64,000 nt of DNA. Source: Ryuthela nishihirai. Lineage: Eukaryota > Arthropoda > Arachnida > Araneae > Heptathelidae. The DNA lies in the NCBI GenBank assembly GCA_038380435.1, contig JAWZYU010000008.1:78320020-78384019 (forward strand). The letters run 5' to 3'. The number at the start of each line of letters is the position of its first letter. Within the stretch, counting starts at the first letter, position 1. Under the pieces are notes generated by a model that saw only the letters and a list, made by a program, of their open reading frames with translations, had not been told where the DNA came from and did not search any database. Positions 44,576 through 55,455 of the stretch are shown here, piece after piece. A program made the translations under genes and the position numbers.

Positions 44576-45186
44576 TGATTCGGTCTCAGTAGCAACCACA
44601 CAAACTACGTTATTATGTAAATTTTCTGCAACAATCTAAAATGCTATCCCATTCTAATTTCAATATTTCCGGTTCCTAAAGTATTTCATTCCAAGATACA
44701 TCCTCTCAACACCAGATTTTATTATTATTTTTTATTTTTGCAATTCAGAATGTATTAGTTTGGCTGTCACTAGTGCTATTGGTCGAATTTCTTAATGACA
44801 GAATTTTACATTTGGCATTCATTGTAGTTGACTTAATTTGTAGATACACGGAATATTTTCCATACTTTTACTGTTTTCTTAAAGTTAGAATTCGTTGTAA
44901 TATACTACTGACAAAACTAATATTTAATAGATTTAACAGATTGAACTTTTGTGTTGAAAGTCACCTATTCATATATCTTTTAGCTTAAACAACAACAGGT
45001 AAGTAAATATTTGATCTCGGTAGAAATCAAGTAAAATGAAGATAAATCTCTAGCATCATAAACATTTAAACGTTTCTGAACATGGTCACACAGCCTTTAT
45101 TTTAGTTTCATAATGTACGTAATTTTGAAATCGGTGTTATACATATATGGTTTGGAAAGATGTAGATAATGTAAAGAAAACTGAAT
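44576..45186. other. AT-rich stretch with one exon-like segment
   Basis: Nothing assigned apart from the 15-nt candidate at 44984-44998. Confidence 0.5.
44984..44998 (+). other. 15-nt microexon-like segment (phase conflict)
   Basis: ATATATCTTTTAG precedes CTTAAACAACAACAG, followed by GTAAGTAAAT. Splice signals are good and the length is divisible by three. In the phase used by the other candidates it gives TAA at once, so it is either an alternative terminal exon, a poison exon, part of another gene, or chance. Confidence 0.2.
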
Positions 45187-46212
45187 TTCAATTCCCACAC
45201 GTTTGGAACAGCATTCAAGGCTTCAAATGTTTGTAGTTAAACGCAAGTGAGTTTCAACTTTTAACCAGGGGAGTAATATTATTTACCACAATGGAAGTAA
45301 ATAATTTGATTACGAATTATTAGTTTAGTGGTCATGATAAGCTATGGATATTTTCTCTATTGTATGTGTCCTACTGTTGAAGTCTTGCCCTTTTCGCAGA
45401 TTTTGTGCGTGGAGTATTATACTGAAAGTTTTCTGTCAAGGCAAGTAACTGCTTGTGGGATATTTTACATTAATTTCAGTCAATAAAATTGAACTGCGTC
45501 CTCTTGTAATTTCATTCTCGCTTAGATCACTAAATATTAAAAGCAATTTTATTACATATATATGCATAAAAGCCACATTACCTGTTTGAATCTGTGTTAG
45601 AAGGTTGTAAATTGCAAGTATAATATTCAAGTAACCTCAAAGTACAATTTCTTTTATCCCCCGCCCTGCCCACGGTCAGTAGGGGACACCGATGGGCTTG
45701 GAAAGGCCGCCGTCCGTCGGATGGGACGTTAAGCCGTGACCCCGTGTGCGGGAGAGCCATACCCTGTGCACGTTAAAGAACACGCTGATGGCCTTGACGG
45801 GAGGCTACCATCTGTCTCCCAACAGCTGTTCCATTGGGTCCCCTCCCCCAACCTTCTCTGAGCCTTCGGGGGTCCATGTGACCTGGCCATTTAGCCCATG
45901 ATGTGCAAAAAAGTGCCGCTCAGAGGTAAAACAACCCAACAACAACCCAACAATTTCTTTCATAATGATAAATGCTAAAGGTTTAAGAACAGTCGCACCT
46001 TAGTACATTTTAATATCCTTCGACGATTAAGTTTAAGGAATGACAGGGAATAAAATTGTGCAGTAGTCACTAATAATTCGTAATCAAATTATTTACTTCC
46101 ATTGTGGTAAATAATATTACTCCCCTGGTTAAAAGTTGAAACTCACTTGCGTTTAACTACAAACATTTGAAGCCTTGAATGCTGGAAGAATAGTTTCAAA
46201 CGTGTGGGAAAT
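45187..46212. mobile_element. inverted-repeat element with about 140-bp arms, host to a SINE
   Basis: The left arm 45187-45330 (TTTCAATTCCCACACGTTTG ... ACGAATTATTA) recurs inverted at about 46072-46212. The right arm has about 15 extra bases. A third partial copy of the arm lies at 47023-47094. The interior (about 740 bp including a SINE A at 45655-45949) is non-coding. Superfamily unknown; no TSD recognised. Confidence 0.7.
45655..45949 (+). mobile_element. SINE family A, 5'-truncated copy
   Basis: Starts within the body at CCCCCGCCCTGCCCACGG and ends AACAACCCAAC. TSD ACAATTTCTTT at 45644-45654 and 45950-45960. No promoter head. Confidence 0.9.
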
Positions 46213-47094
46213 TGAAATTCATTAGAATGGAAACTAGGTAGTTAGTAAAATATAATTAGTTTTAAAATGGAAGCTTGTGAAGTAATTAAAGCGAAAGGCG
46301 AAGGACTAGAGTGATGCTTTGAAAGAAGCATTTAAATAGTGAATAAGATTGAAATCTATGTAGAAATTTGCAAATAATTAATTTAAAAAATTATATATAA
46401 ATATACAGTATATATAACTTTGATTTCCGACATGTAGGATAGAGAAGAATCCTAGAAGTTACTCCTAGCTTTTACAGACTTTCTCATACAGGAACATACA
46501 TACTAAGACTGAAGAACTAACCACAGCTTCACTTAGATTAATCACTATGTCAGTTAATACATTGTAGTTAGCAAGTTTCCAATAAGCAATAAATGCGACC
46601 GACAAGTATTTCGAAAATTAAACATCTAAATATGTATGAAAAACTAATATCGTTTAAAGATCATCCTCGTCAATAGTTCAAAACAACCATCGATCAAATA
46701 ATAAGAATTTAAGAACTGTTTTCCTGTACTCTAAAAGTGTTTGGAAAGAAGAATGAATTTACTGTGTTTTAAACAGGGGTGAGGGTGTGTTAAAAAAAGT
46801 CCGTCATTGCGTTTTTGCAGTTGATAAATCGGTGATTGTCATAGATCACTAGTTGATTTAGCTATCCTGTCATACTTACAATCAACCACTGATTTTTCAT
46901 TGAGTAAATTCTCAGTTTAATAGATGATCATAATGAAATCGTTTGATTGAAAAGTGAGTGATAGTTCAATCAACAGATGATATATGAGAGTCGTCTAATC
47001 TTCGTCTATTTGGTCTTATTGTTTCCCACACGTTTGGAACTATTCTTCCAGCATTCAAGGCTTCAAATGTTAGTAGTTAAAAGCAAGTGAGTTT
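46213..47094. other. AT-rich stretch; partial arm copy at the end
   Basis: Nothing assigned except about 47023-47094, a direct-orientation partial copy of the 45187 arm (CCCACACGTTTGGAAC...GCAAGTGAGTTTCAA). Confidence 0.5.
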
Positions 47095-47146
47095 CAAAAT
47101 ATAGTCTCAGAGACGAAGTGTGCTTCGTCTCTGAGACTATATTTTG
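47095..47146. repeat. 24-bp perfect hairpin, 4-nt loop
   Basis: Arms 47095-47118 and 47123-47146 (CAAAATATAGTCTCAGAGAC...) with loop TGTG, no mismatches. It begins exactly where the arm copy at 47023 ends. Confidence 0.92.
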
Positions 47147-47433
47147 ATCAAATACACATCATTGCTCTTTTCCTGCAGTTTATTAGGAGCATCAGCTTTT
47201 AATTTTACATCCTGTTTTTATTTTGCTCAAAGATTCTTATAATGTAAACACTAAAGTAAGCTTGTATTTAATTAAAAATCTCAAATTTTATATTTTCTCT
47301 TCATCTATTTCAGCACCAAGTAAATTTACATTTATATTCTAAGGTTCAATTTTAACTTGTCTTGAAATCCATTTTACATGAGTAATTAAAAAAGTGAGTG
47401 TTTTTATAATCCTATATATTTGATAGTCTAGAC

Positions 47434-49520
47434 CAGTGGTTCTCAAGCTTTTATGCTTCACGTATCCCCTGGATATGTGTATGTAACTGGCGTACCCCTT
47501 GTATAGATAGATAAACTATAGTTATAGTATAACAATGGGAATAAAATAAAACATATATATCAGTGGTTCTCAACCTTTCATGCTTCACGTCCCCCCTGGA
47601 AATGTGTATGTAACTGGCATACCCCTTGTATAGATAGATAAACTATAGTTATAGTATAACAATGGGAATAAAATAAAACATATATATCAGTGGTTCTCAA
47701 CCTTTTATGCTTCACGTACCCCCTGGAAATGTGTATGTAACTGGCATACCCCTTGTACAGATAGATAAACTATAGTTATAGTATAACAATGGGAATAAAA
47801 TAAAACATATATATCAGTGGTTCTCAACCTTTCATGCTTCACTAACCCCCGGAAATGTGTATGTAACTGGCATACCCCTTGTATAGATAGATAAACTATA
47901 GTTATAGTATAACAATGGGAATAAAATAAAACATATATATCAGTGGTTCTCAACCTTTTATGCTTCACGTACCCCCTGGAAATGTGTATGTAACTGGCAT
48001 ACCCCTTGTATAGATAGATAAACTATAGTTATAGTATAACAATGGGAATAAAATAAAACATATATATCAGTGGTTCTCAACCTTTTATGCTTCACGTACC
48101 CCCTGGAAATGTGTATGTAACTGGCATACCCCTTGTATAGATAGATAAACTATAGTTATAGTATAACAATGGGAATAAAATAAAACAAATATATCAGTGG
48201 TTCTCAACCTTTTATGCTTCACGTACCCCCTGGAAATGTGTATGTAACTGGCGTACCCCTTGTATAGATAGATAAAACTATAGTTATAGTATAACAATGG
48301 GAATAAAATAAAACATATATATCAGTGGTTCTCAACCTTTTATGCTTCACGTACCCCCTGGAAATGTGTATGTAACTGGCATACCCCTTGTATAGATAGA
48401 TAAACTATAGTTATAGTATAACAATGGGAATAAAAGAAAATATATATATCAGTGGTTCTCAACCTTTTATGCTTCACGTACCCCCTGGAAATGTGTATGT
48501 AACTGGCGTACCCCTTGTATAGATAGATAAACTATAGTTATAGTATAACAATGGGAATAAAATAAAACATATATATCAGTGGTTCTCAACCTTTTATGCT
48601 TCACGTACCCCCTGGAAATGTGTATGTAACTGGCATACCCCTTGTATAGATAGATAAACTATAGTTATAGTATAACAATGGGAATAAAATAAAACATATA
48701 TATCAGTGGTTCTCAACCTTTTATGCTTCACGTACCCCCTGGAAATGTGTATGTAACTGGCGTACCCCTTGTATAGATAGATAAACTATAGTTATAGTAT
48801 AACAATGGGAATGAAATAAAACATATATATCAGTGGTTCTGAACCTTTTATGCTTCACGTACCCCCTGGAAATGTGTATGTAACTGGCATACCCCTTGTA
48901 TAGATAGATAAACTATAGTTATAGTATAACAATGGGAATAAAATAAAACATATATATCAGTGGTTCTCAACCTTTCATGCTTCACGTCCCCCCTGGAAAT
49001 GTGTATGTAACTGGCATACCCCTTGTATAGATAGATAAACTATAGTTATAGTATAACAATGGGAATAAAATAAAACAAATATATCAGTGGTTCTCAACCT
49101 TTTATGCTTCACGTACCCCCTGGAAATGTGTATGTAACTGGCGTACCCCTTGTATAGATAGATAAACTATAGTTATAGTATAACAATGGGAATGAAATAA
49201 AACATATATATCAGTGGTTCTGAACCTTTTATGCTTCACGTACCCCCTGGAAATGTGTATGTAACTGGCATACCCCTTGTATAGATAGATAAACTATAGT
49301 TATAGTATAACAATGGGAATAAAATAAAACATATATATCAGTGGTTCTCAACCTTTTATGCTTCACGTACCCCGAAATGTGTATGTAACTGGCGTACCCC
49401 TTGTATAGATAGATAAACTATAGTTATAGTATAACAATGGGAATAAAAATCTAGCGACCTTTGAGCTCTCACGGCGTACCCCAAAATATTTTACCGCATA
49501 CTCCACGGTGAGAACCCCTA
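47434..49520. mobile_element. hAT MITE whose left end is amplified into a 16-unit satellite
   Basis: The whole block is flanked by an 8-bp near-perfect TSD (GTCTAGAC at 47426-47433, GTCTAGAT at 49521-49528). It ends in hAT-type termini CAGTGGTTCTCAAG and (inverted) AGGGGTTCTCACC. The left 127 bp, including the terminus, is repeated 16 times, with unit starts at 47434, 47561, 47688, 47815, 47941, 48068, 48195, 48323, 48450, 48577, 48704, 48831, 48958, 49085, 49212 and 49339. After the last unit a unique right end (about 49448-49520) matches the left end of the MITE at 22321-22619 in inverse orientation. Shared variants in units 11/12 and 14/15 indicate a roughly 381-bp three-unit duplication. 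Confidence 0.9.
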
Positions 49521-49528
49521 GTCTAGAT

Positions 49529-50217
49529 ATTTCGTGGTGATAAATACAACAGTACTGTCGTCTTATGTATATTATTAAGAAATTGCGATTTTCTCAGAAC
49601 AATATTAATCAGATTTCAGTTCATAGAATAGTCTTTACTGTTAACAATGTCTCATGTCATTAATTGATTGATAGCACAACTCATGTCATTAATCATGTCA
49701 ACTCTCATGTCATTAATTGATTGATAGCACAACAAAACAATGAAAATTACGTTATACATAGTACAGATGAGCGATGGCATTCCCCAGATTATCCTTTACT
49801 ATAATTTAATATATTAATAAATTTCAATATTTCTAATACCCAGAGACGTATTCTACACCCAGAGACTCCACGATGTTTTGTCGCAATATTCAGATGAAAA
49901 ACAGAATAAACTAAAAAATATCTCAGAAATATGAAAAGTCTTAAATATTAATTAAATGAGCAAGAATTAATAGATTATATCCTGCTATTTTCATTATTAA
50001 TCAATATTATTTTAGGTTCCAATTTTCAACATGTGCAGAGGAAATGTATAAAGTCAGTCTCATTTTTCATATTAAATCTCGAGAAATAAATTATGTTAAG
50101 TCTGGTGAAAGTCATTTATAAGGAATCCACGACCTTCTGATATTATCTCACGCACTGAAACTTTTCAACTACGGCCGCGGATCAAAGTCTCCTATATTTA
50201 TTGTTGTTTATCGATTC
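49529..50217. other. AT-rich stretch, nothing assigned
   Basis: Only a short local duplication (CTCATGTCATTAATTGATTG, about 49650-49735) stands out. Confidence 0.5.
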
Positions 50218-51017
50218 TAGTGTTTCTCAACCTTTATAAAAAAAAGTACCACTTTTGTAAAAAAAAATTTTTCTTCAAAAGTACCCTTTCTAAAACAGAA
50301 TATTTTCATGAAGTAACTCAAATCAGAGGCATAGAGGGGCCGAATATCCTGTCATCTCATATGAAATCTCAAATTTTTCGTACAGTCGCTCAAAAAAGTA
50401 TCCGAACGCTATGGTTGATTACAGAATTCAGAAAAAATATCTGGCAACGATTTTTTTAGGAATTAGCGATCTGGCAACCTTCGTGTCACGTGACACGAAG
50501 GTTGCTCGATCGCTAATTTCTAAAAAAATCGTTGCCAGATATTTTTTCTGAATTCTGTAATCAACCATAGCGTTCGGATACTTTTTTGAGCGACTGTACC
50601 TGTTTTGAAATGCAAACAGTTGTCATTGTATAATTTTATTTTATTCCTGTAATCTACATACATCCGGTACTAAATGAAAAACCATAAAATCCTCTAGCTA
50701 AAAAATCAAGAATAAAATATTTCTTGTTCAGTGGGATAATTTAGCAGTTGGGAAACCCTTCTCAAGTCATTTTCTCAGATGAAACAGAATTCTCGGACTC
50801 CTTGACTGTCTCCTCCTTCTACGGACTATCTAACAGTGAAACAAATTTGCTTAAGTAATTAAATCGTAACTGGTTGCATTTGGATGGGGAAAGTACAGAA
50901 ATAATTACTCATTGTAAGACTTAAAACAAATAACTGACATTTCAGATTTGTTCACGTAACCCAAAACATCTAGCGTGCACCTCTAAAGTTACGCATGCCA
51001 CCAATCGAGAATCACTG
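50218..51017. mobile_element. possible hAT MITE hosting a palindromic MITE
   Basis: The left end TAGTGTTTCTCAACC and right end ...GAGAATCACTG look like hAT termini, with GTACC/CATGCC motifs inside each. The flanks ATCGATTC and ATGTCATC match poorly as a TSD, so the call is tentative. Confidence 0.4.
50383..50596. mobile_element. 214-bp palindromic Tc1/mariner MITE
   Basis: Nearly the whole element is one inverted repeat. The end CAGTCGCTCAAAAAAGTATC, TCTGGCAACGATTTTTTTAG inside it, and the centre CGTGTCACGTGACACG all have inverted partners. TA flanks both ends (50381-50382, 50597-50598). It is the simple form of the MITE at 16593-17068. Confidence 0.9.
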
Positions 51018-51065
51018 ATGTCATCTATTCTATCTGCAGTATAAAACTGAAATATTTCTGTCTTC

Positions 51066-51822
51066 AAATGACTTCAAATGACAACTGACAATGCCTTCAA
51101 ATGACTTCAAATGACAACTGACAATGCCTTCAAATGACTTCAAATGACAACTGACAATGACTTCAAATGACAACTGACAATGCCTTCAAAGACTTCAAAT
51201 GACTTCAAATGACAACTGACAATGCCTTCAAATGACTTCAAATGACAACTGACAATGCCTTCAAATGACTTCAAATGACAACTGACAATGACTTCAAATG
51301 ACTTCAAATGACAACTGACAATGCCTTCAAAGACTTCAAATGACTTCAAATGACAACTGACAATGCCTTCAAATGACTTCAAATGACAACTGACAATGCC
51401 TTCAAATGACTTCAAATGACAACTGACAATGACTTCAAATGACTTCAAATGATAACTGACAATGCCTTCAAAGACTTCAAATGACTTCAAATGACAACTG
51501 ACAATGCCTTCAAATGACTTCAAATGACAACTGACAATGCCTTCAAATGACTTCAAATGACAACTGACAATGACTTCAAATGACTTCAAATGATAACTGA
51601 CAATGCCTTCAAAGACTTCAAATGACTTCAAATGACAACTGACAATGCCTTCAAATGACTTCAAATGACAACTGACAATGCCTTCAAATGACAACTGACA
51701 ATGACTTCAAATGACTTCAAATGACAACTGACAATGCCTTCAAAGACTTCAAATGACTTCAAATGACAACTGACAATGCCTTCAAATGACTTCAAATGAC
51801 AACTGACAATGCCTTCAAATGG
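51066..51822. repeat. tandem repeat with higher-order structure
   Basis: The basic 33-bp unit TGCCTTCAAATGACTTCAAA + TGACAACTGACAA alternates with a 42-bp variant (extra AGACTTCAA) and a TGACTTC variant, in a block order that recurs about five times. The antisense frame of 184 codons at 51140-51694 is a by-product. Confidence 0.9.
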
Positions 51823-52267
51823 CACAGATATCTGATTTGTATCTCAGAGGTCAGAGTATGTGGTATGCTATCATAAAGTCGTGGAATCAGGGCAAGTTAA
51901 TCTATTCACACACACAATAGGATTTATTAATATATTTATACAGTCTGAAGTAGTAATCGTATAGATAGCAGTTCCTCTTTCCAAAATCTACTTAATTTCA
52001 GTGATTTATTTGCCATAAAAGCGTTCCAACATCTTATTGAATCTCAAACATTGGCTCGTTGATGTATTCGTCTGCTTTTCAAGATCTTGTATCCTTCTGT
52101 CAATGACATCAATTTTAATAATATTACACCATGAGTAAATGTGTCTTTTGTAGGAAAAAGTGCATCACCCATTTTATCGTTAATTTTGTCATAAATTTAC
52201 AATTCAGGCTTTATTTTTTACTTGTCTTTCATAAGGACGAAGAGTAGTTTCATAGTATGAAAAGCCA
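51823..52267. other. AT-rich stretch, nothing assigned
   Basis: No recognisable feature. Confidence 0.5.
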
Positions 52268-52671
52268 CGTTGAGATTTATTTTCTTTTAATCCGCATCCT
52301 GCCATCGGTCAGAAGGGGACACCGAATAGTTATGCAACGGACACTCCTTCGGATGGAATGTAAGGACCTTTCCCCATTGCAGGAGAGCAACATTATGTGC
52401 ACGTTAAACTACTATAGAATAACCCTGACTAGAGGTTAAGTCAATGCTGCAGGAAAGTTTAGGCCTATAGAAAAGTAAATAGGCCTAAACGTTCCAGTGG
52501 AATTGTAATTATATAGAGAGGTTTCCATCTATCTCTTAACAACTGTTCAGTGTGTTGTCTTTTATCTAGAGGCTCAAAGATGGATAGATCTTTGAGAGTC
52601 TAGGGTCCTTATGGCCTGGATATTTACATTGTTGTGTGCACTAAGTGCCGCTCAAAGGTAATACAACCTAC
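52268..52671 (+). mobile_element. very old SINE family A copy with an internal hairpin
   Basis: Highly diverged body in the right order: GGTCAGAAGGGGACACCG, GTGCACGTTAAAC, TCTCTTAACAACTG, AAGTGCCGCTCAAAGGTAA. A 12-bp hairpin GTTTAGGCCTAT (52457-52468/52479-52490) is absent from other copies. The tRNA head is not recognisable. Confidence 0.7.
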
Positions 52672-52909
52672 GAAATATGCTCTTTAGGAAGATGGTAAGC
52701 CGAGATACGGTTCCAAAGCCAGAATAAACAAATAAGCAGAACTTTACAATACATATTTTTTCAATCATAGAAAAAAATATTTTAAGAGTTCGTTGCATTT
52801 CCAATGCTTTGTGTTTTATGCTATCTAAATATTTTATGGAAATTCTAAATTTTTATAATAATAATATTAATCTCCTGTGAAATTATATAATTTTTACCTC
52901 TTTTTACAG

Positions 52910-52935
52910 GTCCATGGGGGGATATACCGATATGA
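52910..52935 (+). CDS. candidate terminal exon with downstream poly(A) signal
   Basis: The strong acceptor ACCTCTTTTTACAG (AG at 52908-52909) is followed, in the phase entered with two bases, by PWGDIPI and a TGA at 52933-52935. AATAAA lies at 53095-53100 with a GT-rich GGATGTTG just after. The phase matches the candidates at 20897, 21220 and 30546. Other phases are also open for 14-22 codons, so this is suggestive only. Confidence 0.3.
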
Positions 52936-53094
52936 TATTTTGGAGTCATTGAAAATCCTCTCTTGGCACTTATTATGAAATTTTTACACTACTTTGGAAT
53001 TGGTATTAAATAGATCCTTGTTAATAAATTTACATCATAACGTCTAATGCACTCAAAACAAGCAATTTATATATTTTGTTTCTTCTATACACTG

Positions 53095-53100
53095 AATAAA
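53095..53100 (+). promoter_or_regulatory. candidate poly(A) signal AATAAA
   Basis: 160 nt after the TGA of the candidate terminal exon and followed by GGATGTTGCACAAG. AATAAA is common in AT-rich DNA, so it is meaningful only if the exon is real. Confidence 0.25.
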
Positions 53101-53839
53101 GGATGTTGCACAAGCATTATTTATTGTTTTTCTGTCTCAATACGAATCAATATGATATTTCAAGCTTGGAAGAACCTATATAGCCGCTGGTGCATATGGG
53201 AATTTAATTTTCAGAGAGCATGAAGATTTTCGATTAACTACTTTTTCACTCGCTAAAAGTTTCAATTCGAACTAATGGATGAGGGGGGGGGAGGGAAATG
53301 CAAATAATAACATTTTTAGCGCATAAAAAACATTTGTCTTTTATTCTTTCAGTTTAAAAAGTTGCTTTTATTAGACCCCCTCTGAGAAAAGGGAGCAGAA
53401 TGATGCTGTAAGTTAAATAGCTTTTGACACTCTACCATGGATGTGTCAAATTTCTACCACAAACGATCATCGTTTTCATGTTTAGTGACTTTTAACATTA
53501 TAGGCTCCATAGCAACAACGCGCAGATATCACAAGGCGAAGATAGATATCACCAATGAAAATAGAAATGATGATACGGCCTTTGATTTCAACATGCAATG
53601 ACAAGTTTAGACAGGTTTTCAAAGGTCATAGCTTGTTAACTTCGGAGTAACGAATGCAAATCTATAGCCACGTGTTAAGAACTTTTTGAACACCTTCCGT
53701 AAACAATAAACGAATCTCAAATTCAGTGTACTCTTTTTTTTTATCTAAAACAACATAACTTCATTTTTATATCCTTTTGAAATCATTATCTGCCGTGTTA
53801 TGTAGACAATCACAGGATTTATCTCAGGGCTACGACCAT
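53101..53839. other. old dispersed repeat and unassigned DNA
   Basis: About 53170-53430 shares landmarks with 15180-15400 and 55690-55860 (TCACTCG...TTTCAATTCGAACTAATGGAT). The remainder is unassigned. Confidence 0.45.
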
Positions 53840-54073
53840 GGACATGTTCTTTAAAGTGCATAGGGTGCGGCTCTCCCACACAGGGGACCACAGTTTAATG
53901 TCTCATCCGATGGATGGCGGCCTTTCTAAAATCCATCGGTGTCCTTGACTGACCAGGGGCAGGGCGGGGAGTTTTGCGGGCATAAATCTCAACATTGGCC
54001 CAGATGGGACTCGAACCTGGTAGTTGCAGATTACAAGTCTTGCGGGCAACCGACTAAGCTACTCCCACTCCTT
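53840..54073 (-). mobile_element. SINE family A, decayed antisense fragment
   Basis: Starts in the body (ACATGTTCTTTAAAGTGCAT) and ends at the degraded head (CGACTAAGCTACTCCCACTCC). The 3' half of the SINE is missing. Confidence 0.8.
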
Positions 54074-54878
54074 ATCGAAACTGAGTCATACATTTCAACG
54101 GCATCTCGGCAGTTATTAATATGCAAATATAATAAATGTTTCTAGTTTTTTTAGTTCAAAGAAGAAACATGTTTTAAGATAGAACAAAAAGCAAACGACA
54201 CTATGGTGCTATTTGAAAGTTATATTTATTTCGTTGGAATGAACATAAGTAAAATACCTCTAAAAATTGGGCGTTGTGCGATTTGAAATCGAATAAATTA
54301 TGATGTATTTTAAATATCAAAACTTGTTTAAAGTAGCGCAAAGCATAATATGAATTGACTATTTCCTACTGTATAAAAATATCCATCGGTGTCCATCTGA
54401 CTATAAAGTCTATGATATATGATATAAATAATCCATCGGTGTCCTTGACTGACCGGGGGCAGGGCGTGGAGTTTTGCGGGCATAAATCTCAACATTGGCC
54501 CAGATGGGACTCGAACCTGGTAGTTGCAGATTACAAGTCTTGCGGGCAACCGACTGAGCTACTCCCACTCCTTATCGAAACTGAGTCATACATTTCAACG
54601 GCATCTCGGCAGTTATTATATGCAAATATAATAAATGTTTCTAGTTTTTTTAGTTCAAAGAAGAAAATGTTTTAAGATAGAACAAAAAGCAAACGACACT
54701 ATGGTGTTATTTGAAAGTTATATTTATTTCGTTGGAATGAACATAAGTAAAATACCTCTAAAAATTGGGCGTTGTGCGATTTGAAATCGAATAAATTATG
54801 ATGTATTTTAAATATCAAAACTTGTTTAAAGTAGCGCAAATCATAATATGAATCGACTATTTCCTACTGTATAAAAAT
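53931..54878. repeat. tandem duplication of about 450 bp
   Basis: Unit 1 (53931-54380) and unit 2 (54431-54878) both begin ATCCATCGGTGTCCTTGACT within the SINE A fragment and end TACTGTATAAAAAT. They differ at few positions. Between them, 54381-54430 is a 14-bp restart of the unit plus about 36 bp of unique sequence, as if a third copy was started and lost. Confidence 0.9.
54431..54572 (-). mobile_element. SINE family A head fragment (duplicated copy)
   Basis: The same SINE fragment as 53931-54073, carried by the tandem duplication and not a separate insertion. Confidence 0.85.
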
Positions 54879-55003
54879 CTATAGCACAATGTATGTAACA
54901 AATATCGAAACTAAACACTGTTAAAGATACATCTGATTGCTACCGTATTTTATCCATTACCAGCTTTTGAGCTTAATGGTTAGTTTATTAGTACTACATC
55001 ACA

Positions 55004-55444
55004 CGGGGCGGGGGTGGCTCAGTCGGTAGCGCGCCAGGATCATAATCTGCAGTTCCCAGGTTCGAGTCCCAGCTGGGTCAGCGTTGAGATTTATCTCCGC
55101 AAAATCCCCCAGGTTCGAGTCCCAGCTGGGTCAGCGTTGAGATTTATCTCCGCAAAATTCCCCGCCCTGCCCACGGTCAGTAGGGGACACCGATGGGCTT
55201 GGAAAGGCCGCCGTCCGTCGGATGGGACGTTAAGCCGTGGCCCCGTGTGCGGGAGAGACATACCCTGTGCACGTTAAAGAACACGCTGGATGGCCTTGAC
55301 GGGAAGCTACCATCTGTCTCCCAACAGCTGTTCCAGTGGGTCCCCTCCCCCAACCTTCTCTGGACCTTCGGGGTCCATATGACCTGGCCATTTAGCCCAT
55401 GGTGTGCAAAAAAGTTCCGCTCAGAGGTAAAACAACCCAACCCA
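55004..55444 (+). mobile_element. SINE family A, full-length with duplicated box B region
   Basis: TSD ACTACATCACA at 54993-55003 and 55445-55455. The segment AGGTTCGAGTCCCAGCTGGG...CAAAATCCCCC occurs twice in tandem (about 55058-55110, 55111-55163), giving two box B sequences behind one box A. Confidence 0.92.
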
Positions 55445-55455
55445 ACTACATCACA

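Noticed and set aside
47434..49520. CRISPR-like array
   Set aside because: The 127-bp units are contiguous with no variable spacers, and the context is eukaryotic.
51140..51694. 184-codon antisense frame with SFEGIVSCHLK repeats
   Set aside because: By-product of the 33-bp tandem array; no independent coding evidence.
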